DNA of 64,000 nt, from positions 97,893-161,892 of the forward strand of contig UBMI01000006.1 in NCBI GenBank assembly GCA_900466475.1, in the 5' to 3' direction. The number at the start of each line of letters is the position of its first letter. Within the stretch, counting starts at the first letter, position 1. A program made the position numbers and the translations under genes. Shown here piece after piece: positions 48,596 through 56,920 of this stretch. This DNA comes from Hyphomicrobiales bacterium (GTDB lineage Bacteria > Pseudomonadota > Alphaproteobacteria > Rhizobiales > Rhizobiaceae). The notes beneath the pieces were generated by a model. That model was not told the DNA's origin and did not search any database. It saw only the letters and a program-made list of their open reading frames with translations.

Positions 48596-49332
48596 TGATA
48601 GAAGTCCGCGACCTCAACGTCACGTTCACATCCGGCAAACGGCAAAACCATGTCGTCAAGGATATCAGCTTCAGCGTCGCGCGTGGGGAAACTCTGGGTA
48701 TCGTCGGTGAGTCCGGCTGCGGCAAGTCCACCGTCTTGCGATGCCTGTCGGGCATGGAAAAAGGCTGGTCGGGAGAAATCGCGCTCGCTGGTCGCATGGT
48801 CGGCAAGTCGAGAAACCTTGACGACCTCAAATGCGCTCAGATGGTGTTCCAGGATCCTTACGGTTCGCTGCACCCGCGCCACCGGATCGGCACGGCCCTC
48901 GCCGAACCTTTGAGGGCTATGGGCAGGCAGGAGATCTGGCAAACCGTGGAACGTTCTCTGCGCCAGGTCGGTCTGCCGGCCGCATTTGCAAACCGGTTTC
49001 CCCACGAACTTTCCGGCGGCCAGCGCCAGCGCGTGGCCATTGCAAGAGCGCTGATCCTGTCGCCGCCGATCCTGCTCCTCGACGAACCGACTTCCGCGCT
49101 CGATGTGTCGATACAGGCCGAAATCCTGAACCTGCTGGCGGACCAGCGCGACGAGATGGGACTGACCTACGTGCTCGTCAGTCACGATCTGGCGGTGATC
49201 GCCCATATGTGCGATCGCGTGCTGATCATGAAGGATGGCCGGTTCATCGATGAGCTCTCGAAAGACGATTTGCAGGACGGGAAAACGCATGACGAATATG
49301 CGCGTGAGCTATTCGAAGCGACTTTCATCTGA
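48592..49332 (+). CDS. Peptide/nickel-type ABC transporter ATPase, DppF/NikE type
   Basis: A 246-residue ATPase. Walker A GESGCGKS, signature LSGGQRQR and Walker B ILLLDEPTSALD are all clear. Like its partner it lacks the oligopeptide C-terminal extension with its cysteines. ATG at 48592 or the next one at 48595; the first overlaps the previous stop. Last gene of the operon, followed by the converging PBP gene 63 bases on. Confidence 0.92.
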   Translation: MMIEVRDLNVTFTSGKRQNHVVKDISFSVARGETLGIVGESGCGKSTVLRCLSGMEKGWSGEIALAGRMVGKSRNLDDLKCAQMVFQDPYGSLHPRHRIGTALAEPLRAMGRQEIWQTVERSLRQVGLPAAFANRFPHELSGGQRQRVAIARALILSPPILLLDEPTSALDVSIQAEILNLLADQRDEMGLTYVLVSHDLAVIAHMCDRVLIMKDGRFIDELSKDDLQDGKTHDEYARELFEATFI

Positions 49333-49351
49333 CACTCGTATTTCGGGATGA

Positions 49352-49372
49352 CGCGACCGGGGCACTGTCGCG
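49352..49372. terminator. Weak hairpin between the transporter operon and the PBP gene
   Basis: CGCGAC, nine-base loop, GTCGCG: a six-base-pair stem in the 63-base gap between converging genes. Short stem and no T run; low confidence. Confidence 0.35.
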
Positions 49373-49395
49373 CCTCGCAGATCTTCGCGGATGGC

Positions 49396-51159
49396 TCAGT
49401 AACTGATCAGCGAATAGGGCGCATCATTCGATCCGAAGCGAGGCTGGACCCCGAGCAGCGGGGCTGCCCGACCAATGATTTCCTTCACCATCGGCGCGGC
49501 TGTGGAGGCTGCCGTCCGTCCGCCATGCTCACCGGTTTTCGGGGCGTCGATGATCGCAAGGACCATATATTTCGGCTTGTCCATTGGAAAAGCCGCAACG
49601 AAGGCGTTGAAGTTCAGGTCGCTGGCATAACGCCCATTGACGACCTTGTCGGCAGTCCCGGTTTTGCCGCCGACATTGAAGCCCTCGACCTGGGCGGCAC
49701 GGCCTGAACCCTTCAGCCCGTTCCAGCTGAAGAGATAGCGCATATCGGCACTTGTGCTTTGCTTGACCACGGTTTTCGCCAGAGTTGCAGCTTGTTCGGG
49801 CGACCGTGGCAGGAAAGTTGGCGGAATGAGATTGCCGCCATTGATGAGAGATGCGGCGGCGGAGGCCGTCTGCAGCGGGGTCGTGGCGACGCCGTGACCG
49901 AAGGAGATCGTGACCGAATTGATCTTCTTCCATGTGCGTGGCTGCGTGGGCGTTGCGACGCCCGGCATCTCCGTCTCCACCTTCGACAAAAGTCCGAGCT
50001 TGGTCAGGAACTGTTGATGTCCCTCAATGCCGACCATGTCCGCGACCGCCGCGGTGCCGATATTGGACGAATACTGAAAGACCTCCGGGATCGACAGTGG
50101 CCTGTGCTTGCCTTTGAAGTCCTTGATCGTGAAGCCGCCCATCCGGATCGGACGCGATGCATCGACGACGGAGTTGAGAGCGATCTTTTCCGCATCGAGG
50201 CCCATCGCCAAGGTGAAGCTCTTGAAGGTCGAGCCCATCTCGAATGTCGCATTGCTGATCCGATTGAACCAGCCTTTCTCGTAATCCTTGTCCACGCTGC
50301 CGTCCGCCAATGTGCGTGATGGCTCGTTCGGATCATAATCCGGCACCGAGGCCATCGCCAGGACCTCGCCCGTCTCGACGTCGAGAACGAGTGCGCCGGC
50401 GGCTTCAGCCTGATAGGCGTTCATCGCTTTGGCGGCGACTTCCCGGGCGAGGTTCTGGACGCGGATGTCGATCGATAGGCTGACGGGTTCAAGCGGAACT
50501 CCGGATGTCAGTCCTACAGCCCTCAGATCGGCCAGACCCTGCTGGTCGAGATACCGCTCCATGCCGGCCAGTCCTTGATTGTCGACATTGACGTGACCAA
50601 GGATATGCGACGCAGCGCGCCCGCCGGGATAGAAGCGACGTTTTTCCGGTCTGAACCCTATGCCGGGAAGTCCAAGGGCAAGGATATCAGCTTGCTGCCT
50701 CGGCGTGAGCTGGCGCCGCAGCCACTGGAAGCCGCTGTCCATCTTGAGCTTCTTGTGGGTCTCCCTCCAATCGAGGCTCGGAATGACGACGGCGAGTTTC
50801 TCCACCACTTCGTCGGCGTCGATGATGCGACGGGGGTCTGCGTAGAGGGAAACCATGTTCAGGTCGGTAGCCAGAAGCTGGCCATTGCGATCGACGATGT
50901 CGGGCCGGGAGGCGACGCCGTTGGGATTGCCAAGCGAACTGGTGGTGGGCTCCTCGGCAAGTCCGTATTGGACAAGACGGCCGCCGATCAGAATAAACCC
51001 GCAGACGAAGGCGCCGATCAGAATGCCTAACCGTTGTCGCGTCTTGCCACTCCGCATCTTTCTCGTGCCCGGGATCCTTTCGTCAACGCCGATCCTCTGA
51101 CGTTCGACGAGGATATGGGATCGACTTTTAATCTTCAGAATTCGGGAGATGATGGTCAT
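49396..51159 (-). CDS. FtsI/PBP3-type class B penicillin-binding protein, isolated copy
   Basis: A 587-residue class B PBP. It begins with the short cytoplasmic SRILKIKSRSH segment typical of rhizobial FtsI, followed by a membrane anchor near residues 44-66 (LGILIGAFVCGFILIGGRLV). The dimerisation/non-penicillin-binding domain follows. The transpeptidase motifs are complete: STFK (active Ser near residue 309), YSSN and GGKTGTAD. The start is the ATG at 51159. It should cross-link peptidoglycan at the septum, but there is no mraY/murE/ftsW/ftsQ cluster here, so it is a stand-alone paralogue. Confidence 0.9.
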   Translation of the reverse strand: MTIISRILKIKSRSHILVERQRIGVDERIPGTRKMRSGKTRQRLGILIGAFVCGFILIGGRLVQYGLAEEPTTSSLGNPNGVASRPDIVDRNGQLLATDLNMVSLYADPRRIIDADEVVEKLAVVIPSLDWRETHKKLKMDSGFQWLRRQLTPRQQADILALGLPGIGFRPEKRRFYPGGRAASHILGHVNVDNQGLAGMERYLDQQGLADLRAVGLTSGVPLEPVSLSIDIRVQNLAREVAAKAMNAYQAEAAGALVLDVETGEVLAMASVPDYDPNEPSRTLADGSVDKDYEKGWFNRISNATFEMGSTFKSFTLAMGLDAEKIALNSVVDASRPIRMGGFTIKDFKGKHRPLSIPEVFQYSSNIGTAAVADMVGIEGHQQFLTKLGLLSKVETEMPGVATPTQPRTWKKINSVTISFGHGVATTPLQTASAAASLINGGNLIPPTFLPRSPEQAATLAKTVVKQSTSADMRYLFSWNGLKGSGRAAQVEGFNVGGKTGTADKVVNGRYASDLNFNAFVAAFPMDKPKYMVLAIIDAPKTGEHGGRTAASTAAPMVKEIIGRAAPLLGVQPRFGSNDAPYSLISY

Positions 51160-51328
51160 TGAGCTGATCCAGAACAGGCGGCGGAAGTCGAAGAAGCACT
51201 TCCGAAAACGCGGTGCGTTTTCCGGCCTGTTTCTCCTGGGGCAACTGCTGACTAGATTTGCGTGGAATTATTTAACAGTTCGTTAACCGTCGCTTCCAGA
51301 TGTGCCACGGGCATGGCCGACGGCCACG

Positions 51329-52288
51329 TCAAGCCGTTGTATCGATCAATCGCTGCGCGGTGAATTTGTCGGTCACCAGCATGTCGATGACGCCAACACG
51401 CAGCGCGCCCGAGATCGCCGCCGTCTTCTTCGCGCCGCCGGCCAGCGCGATGACGCGATCCACCCGCGCAAGATCCTCCAGCGGAAGGCCGATGACCCGG
51501 TCATCCAGCGGCGTCTTCACCGGTTTGCCGTCCTTGTCGAAAAAGCGCAGTGAAATGTCACCAACGGCGCCGGCCTCGGCGAGATCGGCAAGCTCCCGTG
51601 ACGAAAAGATGTTGCCCGAACGAGCAAGCAATTCGGACGGCTCCACGGCGCCGATGCCGACAATGGCGAGCGTGATACTGCCGAACAAATCCATGGTCTC
51701 GCGGACGAAGGGATCTGACTGCATCAGGAGCCTGGCTTCCCTCGATGTCGTCACGCCCTGTACGGGAAGCAGCTTGGGTTCGGCTCCGGTGAGGCGTGCA
51801 AGGCGCGTCGTAAGCTGAGTGGCATGTGTCTGCACCGAAGGGTCGCCCATGCCGCCGAGGGTTTGCACGACGTATTTTACCTGGGCGCTTTTCTGCGGAT
51901 GGATGTTTTCGACCATCTTGAAGATGGTCTGGCTCCAGCTCGACACTCCAACGATTTCGCCAGGTGCAAGTGTGATCTCCAGAAGATGGGCTGCGGCTTC
52001 ACCGATCCGGGCCATGATGGCGCCGTCCCGGTCCTCGCTGCACTCGACGACAATTGCTTCGGGAAGGTCGAACTTTTGACGCAGGGCTCCTTCGAGCTCA
52101 CTGTAGGTGCCGACCGGCGGGATGACGCTGGTGCGAACAATGTCCTCGGCCTCGGCCCTCTTCAGCATTCGCGAGACCGTCGCCTGGGAAAGCCGCAGAT
52201 GCTGCGCGATCTCCGCCTGCCGCCGCCCTTCGATGTGGTACATCTGGGCAACCCTGGAGATCAGGCGGAGTTCGTTGAGACGGGACAT
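51329..52288 (-). CDS. SorC-family sugar-responsive regulator
   Basis: A 319-residue SorC/CggR-type regulator. Helix-turn-helix near residues 20-48 (EGRRQAEIAQHLRLSQATVS, then RMLKRAE), followed by the sugar-phosphate-like binding core (GVSSWSQTIFKMVENI, VVQTLGGMGDPSVQTHATQL, ITLAIVGIGAVEPSELLARS). A candidate operator at 52301-52316 lies just upstream and inside the kinase gene's 3' end. Predicted to regulate the kinase-transketolase genes and the divergent transporter. Confidence 0.9.
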   Translation of the reverse strand: MSRLNELRLISRVAQMYHIEGRRQAEIAQHLRLSQATVSRMLKRAEAEDIVRTSVIPPVGTYSELEGALRQKFDLPEAIVVECSEDRDGAIMARIGEAAAHLLEITLAPGEIVGVSSWSQTIFKMVENIHPQKSAQVKYVVQTLGGMGDPSVQTHATQLTTRLARLTGAEPKLLPVQGVTTSREARLLMQSDPFVRETMDLFGSITLAIVGIGAVEPSELLARSGNIFSSRELADLAEAGAVGDISLRFFDKDGKPVKTPLDDRVIGLPLEDLARVDRVIALAGGAKKTAAISGALRVGVIDMLVTDKFTAQRLIDTTA

Positions 52289-52300
52289 GGGCGATACCGG

Positions 52301-52316
52301 CTTGAATTTTTATTCA
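52301..52316 (-). promoter_or_regulatory. Candidate SorC operator before its own gene
   Basis: Read on the minus strand: TGAATAAAAATTCAAG. It resembles TGCATAAATATTCAC at 55620-55634 and TGAATAAATATTCTTG at 55760-55775, in the control region of the divergent transketolase and transporter operons. The site lies 13 bases upstream of the SorC-type start. Confidence 0.55.
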
Positions 52317-53776
52317 CATTTAACCGGTGTCGGTCGCGACGTCGAGCGGGCCAGCGCATCATTCCATGTATTGAGAAGTCCGGTGCGATCGATCTCTTCG
52401 GGGCGGATCACTGTGGTGCTGCTCGGGAGTGCTTCGATCGCGTCGAGATCCTTCCACAGGCCGAGCGAAAGCCCGGCGAGATAGGCGGCACCGAGAGCGG
52501 AAGCCTCCGGCGCCTCGCACTGGATGACGGCATGTTCGATCAGGTTCGACACGCATTGCATCAGGAAGCGGTTCTGGCTCGGGCCGCCGTCGACATAGAG
52601 AGCGCCGAGCTTGCCACCGCTCTGGGCGCGCATGGCGGCGATCACGTCATGCACCTGGCAGGCGATCGAATCCGTCACTGAGCGGGCCATCTGGGCGCGG
52701 GTCGTGGAAAAGTTGATCTGGGCGAAGAGCGCACGGGCGTCGGAATTCCAGTAGGGGGCGCCGAGGCCGACGAAGGCCGGCACGAATCCCGGTCCGCCCG
52801 GCTCAGCCGTCGCCGCAAGGTCGACGAGGGCTGCGACATCGGGAAGGCCCAGAATGTCGGCCATCCACGGAAGGCTTGCTGCCGACACGAGAATGTTGCC
52901 CTCGAAGGCGAAGGTCGGCACGCCGGCGATCCGCCATGCGACCGTCGTGGTTATCCCGTTTTGCGGCGCGATGAAGCGCGGCAATGTCGTCATGACGGAG
53001 GAGCCGGTTCCGAACGTTACCTTGCCATCGCCCGGCTTGAAGGCCCCATGACCGAAGAGCGCCGCATGGCTGTCGCCAATAGCAGATCGGATCGGCGTGC
53101 CGTCCGGGATGCCGGGAAGGCCGCGCGTCGTGCCGAAATCGGCAGAACTGTCGAGCACTTCCGGCAACAGGGCGATATCGACGCCGAAAATCTGGCCGAG
53201 TTCCTCACTCCAGACCTGCCAATTGAGGTCGAACAACTGGCTGCGGGCGGCATTGGAGGCATCGCAGACGTGGCGGCGCCCACCCGTCAGGCAATGGATC
53301 AGCCAACTGTCGACCGTGCCGAGGCGCACACGGCGCCCGGCTGGTACGCGATCGAGCAGCCAGCGGAATTTCGATCCGGGAAACATCGGGTCGAGTGGAA
53401 GGCCGGTCAGCGTTTCCACGCGGTCGAGATGACCTTCGGCGATCAGGCGCTCGCAGTCCGGCGCTGTGCGGCGGCACTGCCAGCTCACCACCGGACCCAG
53501 TGCCTCGCCGCTCTCTGCATCCCACATCGTGACGGATTCACGCTGATTGGAAACTGCCACCGCCTCGACAGTAACGTCGGAAACTGTCTTCAGGCAGGCC
53601 TCGATCGCTTCGCAAACGGAGGCAAAGATGCGGCGGGGATCTTGCTCGACCCAGCCCGGCTGCGGATAGGAGATGCCGACGGCGGCCGAGCCTCTGGCAA
53701 GTACCGCTCCGGTTTCGGAAACCAACACTGCCTTCGAATTGGTTGTGCCCTGGTCGATCGCCAGAATAGCCCGCAT
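52310..53776 (-). CDS. FGGY-family kinase of the glycerol-kinase-like group
   Basis: A 488-residue FGGY kinase. The ATG at 53776 is six bases after GAGGAG; the ATG at 53779 is too close to it. It begins AILAIDQGTTNSKAVLVSE, includes GYPQPGWVEQDP-like QPGWVEQDPRRIF, VSNQRESVTMWD, VSWQCRRTAPDCE and the C-terminal LYVDGGPSQNRFLMQ ATP-binding region. It resembles GlpK but lacks the usual glycerol-pocket context to call it glycerol kinase. In a transketolase neighbourhood it may instead phosphorylate a ketose such as apulose or erythrulose, by analogy with known FGGY kinase-transketolase clusters. Confidence 0.85.
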   Translation of the reverse strand: MRAILAIDQGTTNSKAVLVSETGAVLARGSAAVGISYPQPGWVEQDPRRIFASVCEAIEACLKTVSDVTVEAVAVSNQRESVTMWDAESGEALGPVVSWQCRRTAPDCERLIAEGHLDRVETLTGLPLDPMFPGSKFRWLLDRVPAGRRVRLGTVDSWLIHCLTGGRRHVCDASNAARSQLFDLNWQVWSEELGQIFGVDIALLPEVLDSSADFGTTRGLPGIPDGTPIRSAIGDSHAALFGHGAFKPGDGKVTFGTGSSVMTTLPRFIAPQNGITTTVAWRIAGVPTFAFEGNILVSAASLPWMADILGLPDVAALVDLAATAEPGGPGFVPAFVGLGAPYWNSDARALFAQINFSTTRAQMARSVTDSIACQVHDVIAAMRAQSGGKLGALYVDGGPSQNRFLMQCVSNLIEHAVIQCEAPEASALGAAYLAGLSLGLWKDLDAIEALPSSTTVIRPEEIDRTGLLNTWNDALARSTSRPTPVKCE

Positions 53777-53798
53777 CATCTTCTCCTCAAACGAACGG

Positions 53799-53820
53799 CC
53801 GGGGCAGATGCGCGCCCCGG
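53799..53820 (-). terminator. Hairpin between the transketolase and kinase genes
   Basis: CCGGGGC, eight-base loop, GCCCCGG: a perfect seven-base-pair stem in the 65-base gap between the transketolase C-terminal subunit and kinase genes on the minus strand. No T run. It may be an RNA-processing or attenuation hairpin. Confidence 0.45.
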
Positions 53821-53841
53821 TGCAATAGACCTGCTATCAGA

Positions 53842-54798
53842 TTATTTGCGCTTGATCAGCGTCTGGGCCGCATCGGCGATCGCCGCTGGCGCCATGCCGA
53901 ATTCGTCGAGGAGGAATTCGGCCGAACCTGTCGGCGCATAGATGCCGGGAACACCAAGACGCTTCATCGGTACGGGCGCGTTGTCGACGACCACTTCGGC
54001 GATGGCGGAACCGAGGCCGCCGAAGATCGAATGCTCTTCCGCCGTCACGATCGCGCCAGTCTCGTTGGCCGCCGCAATGATGGCGGCCTCGTCGATCGGG
54101 CGAACGGTCGCCATGTTGAGCACGCGCGCCTTTATGCCGCGTCCGGCCAGGATTTCGGCGGCCTTCATCATGCGGTGGGTCAGCGTGCCGTTGGCAATCA
54201 GCGTGACATCAGAGCCTTCGCGCAGCAGGTTCGCCTTGCCGACTTCGAACTTGTGACCTTCGGGCAGCAGATCCGGAACGCCGACGCGCGAGAGGCGCAG
54301 GAAGCAGGGACCATTATAGCCTGCGGCCCACTCAACCGCGGCGGCAGTCTCGATGCGGTCGCAAGGGGCGATCACGGGCAGATTCGGCAGCACGCGTGTC
54401 CAGGCGAAATCCTCGATCGAATGATGGGTCGGGCCGAGTTCGCCGTAAGCCATGCCCGAGGAAATGCCGACGAGCTTGACGTTGGCATTGGAGTAGGAAA
54501 TGTCGGCCTTGATCTGCTCGAGTGATCGGCCGGTCAGGAACGGGGAGGCGCCGCAGACATAGGGCAAGCGTCCGCCATTGGCGAGACCGGCGCCGACGCC
54601 AACCATGTTCTGTTCGGCGATGCCGACATTGACGAGGCGATCAGGGAATTTCGACTTGAAGCCGCCAAGTTTGGAGGAGCCGACCGAGTCGTTGCAGACG
54701 GCGACGATGGTTTCATTCTCGGCGGCCAGGCGCTCGAGCGTCGCCGCAAAGGCATCGCGGCAGTCATAGAGCTTCGGTGGGTTTACGGGCGCGTTCAT
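53842..54798 (-). CDS. Transketolase-like, C-terminal subunit
   Basis: A 318-residue protein carrying the pyrimidine-binding and C-terminal domains of transketolase. It has FPDRLVNVGIAEQNMVGVGA with the catalytic Glu of the Pyr domain (IAEQN), GPTHHSIEDFAWTRVLPNLP, and the C-terminal VTAEEHSIFGGLGSAIAEVV. Such half-length subunits pair with an N-terminal TPP-binding subunit, here encoded directly upstream. Substrate could be xylulose 5-phosphate or a rarer ketose phosphate. Confidence 0.92.
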   Translation of the reverse strand: MNAPVNPPKLYDCRDAFAATLERLAAENETIVAVCNDSVGSSKLGGFKSKFPDRLVNVGIAEQNMVGVGAGLANGGRLPYVCGASPFLTGRSLEQIKADISYSNANVKLVGISSGMAYGELGPTHHSIEDFAWTRVLPNLPVIAPCDRIETAAAVEWAAGYNGPCFLRLSRVGVPDLLPEGHKFEVGKANLLREGSDVTLIANGTLTHRMMKAAEILAGRGIKARVLNMATVRPIDEAAIIAAANETGAIVTAEEHSIFGGLGSAIAEVVVDNAPVPMKRLGVPGIYAPTGSAEFLLDEFGMAPAAIADAAQTLIKRK

Positions 54799-55607
54799 TA
54801 GAGTGCCTCCGACAGTTCTGCCAATGCGGTTTCATACTGTTCCTTGCTCGGAACCTTGTGATGCCAGTCGACGCGATCCTGCATGAAAGAGATGCCATGG
54901 CCCTTGTTGGTGTGCGCCACGATGCAATGGGGACGGTCGGAGCGATGCTCGAGGGCGGGCACGATCGCGTGCATGTCGTTGCCGTTGATTTCGCTGACTT
55001 CCCAGCCGAAGGCCTCGAGCTTGGGGCGAAGCGGTGCGACATCGTTGGTGTCCGAGAGCGAAGCGCCCTGCTGGAACCTGTTGTGGTCGATGATCAAGGT
55101 CAGGTTGTCCAGGCGGAACTGGTATGCTGCCATGATGGCTTCCCAGTTCGAGCCTTCCTGCATCTCGCCGTCACCGGTGATGACATAGGTGTGGTATTGC
55201 GCACCTGAGAGTTTTGCCGCCTTGGCCATGCCGACAGCAACCGGCAGCCCGTGTCCGAGCGGGCCGGTATTCGTTTCGACGCCCGGCACCTTATTACAGT
55301 TCGGGTGGCCGTTCAGACGGGAATGCGGCTTCAGGAAAGTCGAGATTTCCTCTTCCGGAATGAAACCGCGCTTGGCGAGCGTGACATAGAGCGCGCAGGC
55401 CGTATGGCCCTTTGAAAGCACGAACCTGTCGCGATCGGGATGTCTGGGCTGATCGGGCCAGACGCGCAGCACCCGAAAATACAACGCGGTGAGGAGATCG
55501 ATCACCGACATCTCGCCACCGATATGGCCAGCGCCCGCCTCGTATACGGCCTGGAGGTCGCGCAGACGTATCTGGCGAGCAACACGTTCAAGTTCGGAAG
55601 GCTCCAT
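54798..55607 (-). CDS. Transketolase-like, N-terminal TPP-binding subunit
   Basis: A 269-residue protein with the transketolase N-terminal domain. It shows GAGHIGGEMSVIDLLTALYF, HSRLNGHPN, GPLGHGLPVAVGMAKAAKL and the TPP motif GDGEMQEGSNWEA extending to IDHN. I chose the ATG at 55607, seven bases after GAGGAA. The frame is open for another 800 bases upstream, but that stretch is antisense to the CUT2 permease gene and is not coding. Abuts the C-terminal subunit gene, sharing one base. Confidence 0.92.
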   Translation of the reverse strand: MEPSELERVARQIRLRDLQAVYEAGAGHIGGEMSVIDLLTALYFRVLRVWPDQPRHPDRDRFVLSKGHTACALYVTLAKRGFIPEEEISTFLKPHSRLNGHPNCNKVPGVETNTGPLGHGLPVAVGMAKAAKLSGAQYHTYVITGDGEMQEGSNWEAIMAAYQFRLDNLTLIIDHNRFQQGASLSDTNDVAPLRPKLEAFGWEVSEINGNDMHAIVPALEHRSDRPHCIVAHTNKGHGISFMQDRVDWHHKVPSKEQYETALAELSEAL

Positions 55608-55820
55608 CGTTTCCTCTCGTGCATAAATATTCACTATGTTATAGTTTTGCATATGAGCGAGCTTAGTCAAGCCCCTTGTTGATTGTCCAGCCTCCAGTAT
55701 CCGCAGAAAAGCTGGTTGACAGCATCTAAGCAAGTTGTTAATGAATTTTCCAGCAGGCATGAATAAATATTCTTGCTTGAGGAAATAGTGGCCGCCGGCC
55801 TTGATCTTTAGGGAGGAACG
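55608..55820. promoter_or_regulatory. Divergent control region with two candidate SorC operators
   Basis: 213 bases between the transketolase gene (leftward) and the CUT2 permease (rightward). Two similar sites: TGCATAAATATTCAC at 55620-55634, 13 bases upstream of the transketolase start, and TGAATAAATATTCTTG at 55760-55775, 46 bases upstream of the permease start. Both resemble the site before the SorC gene. Confidence 0.6.
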
Positions 55821-56804
55821 ATGGTGGCGATCGACGTGAATGAACAGAGCCGGCCGTCCGGTACGTGGGTCAGCAAGCTCACGGGAGCAACCGGTCCGCT
55901 CATCGGACTGCTTTTGCTCTGCCTGTTCCTGACCTTCAGCACTGATACATTTCTCTCCGTCCGCAATGGTCTGAACATTCTCGACCAGATCACCGTGCTC
56001 GGGATCATGGCAGTCGGCATGACCTTCGTGATCCTGATCGGCGGCATCGACCTTTCGGTAGGTTCGGTCCTGGCTCTCGCGATGATGGTGATGGGCTGGA
56101 CGGCGAATGTCGCCGGTCTGCCGCTCGGCCTCGGCATCGTGGCGGCGCTTATTGCCTCGATGATCAGCGGCCTTATCGTCGGCATCATGGTCACCTGGTT
56201 CAGGGTCCCCGCCTTTATCGCGACGCTCGCGATGATGTCGGCTGCGCGCGGCGTGGCAAACATGATCACCGACGGCCAGCAGATCGTGGGCTTTCCTGAC
56301 TGGTTCATGATGCTGGCCATTGACCGCCATTTCGGCATCCTGACTGCAACCGTCTTCCTGATGCTGGCAGTCGTCGCAGCTGCCTGGATTTTCCTGCACT
56401 TCCGCGCAGAAGGACGCATGCTCTATGCGGTCGGCGGCAATCCCGAAGTTGCCCGTCTTGCCGGCATCAATGTCCAGCTTGTGACTATTCTTGTGTACGT
56501 GGCGAGTGCCGTACTTGCAGGTCTTGCCGGTATCGTTCTTGCTGCCCGTCTCGACTCTGCCCAGCCGTCCAGCGGCTTCGGCTACGAACTCGACACGATC
56601 GCAGCGGTCGTTATCGGCGGAACGTCACTGTCGGGCGGTGCCGGCGGCATCGGTGGCACGCTGATCGGCGTCCTGATCATCGGTGTGCTGCGCAACGGCC
56701 TCAACCTGCTCAACGTCTCACCCTTCCTGCAGCAGGTCATCATCGGTGTCGTGATCGTTCTCGCGGTCGGCGCCGAGACAATCCGCAAGCGGCGCGCTGT
56801 CTGA
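55821..56804 (+). CDS. CUT2 sugar ABC transporter permease (RbsC family)
   Basis: A 327-residue permease with roughly ten hydrophobic segments. It contains LIGGIDLSVGSVLALAMMVM, the family hallmark, and DTIAAVVIGGTSLSGGAGGI near the C-terminus. It is first in the operon, ahead of the binding protein, while CUT2 operons more often begin with the binding protein. The ATG at 55821 follows GGGAGGAACG. Confidence 0.92.
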   Translation: MVAIDVNEQSRPSGTWVSKLTGATGPLIGLLLLCLFLTFSTDTFLSVRNGLNILDQITVLGIMAVGMTFVILIGGIDLSVGSVLALAMMVMGWTANVAGLPLGLGIVAALIASMISGLIVGIMVTWFRVPAFIATLAMMSAARGVANMITDGQQIVGFPDWFMMLAIDRHFGILTATVFLMLAVVAAAWIFLHFRAEGRMLYAVGGNPEVARLAGINVQLVTILVYVASAVLAGLAGIVLAARLDSAQPSSGFGYELDTIAAVVIGGTSLSGGAGGIGGTLIGVLIIGVLRNGLNLLNVSPFLQQVIIGVVIVLAVGAETIRKRRAV

Positions 56805-56920
56805 ACATCAGGCCCGCAGGTGATGCGGGCCGCGTGAAATTCCTCTCCGAAAGGTTTGGAGCGGATCTATTGCCCGAGGGGGAGGATACCCAAGGGTTCA
56901 CTAACAACGGAGGAACTGAC

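Noticed and set aside
52310..53776. Calling the kinase glpK
   Set aside because: It is GlpK-like, but the neighbours are transketolase subunits and a SorC regulator, with no glycerol facilitator or GlpD beside it.
55608..56399. N-terminal extension of the transketolase N-subunit frame
   Set aside because: This stretch is antisense to the CUT2 permease gene and crosses the divergent control region. The ATG at 55607 has a good ribosome site and a normal transketolase N-terminus.
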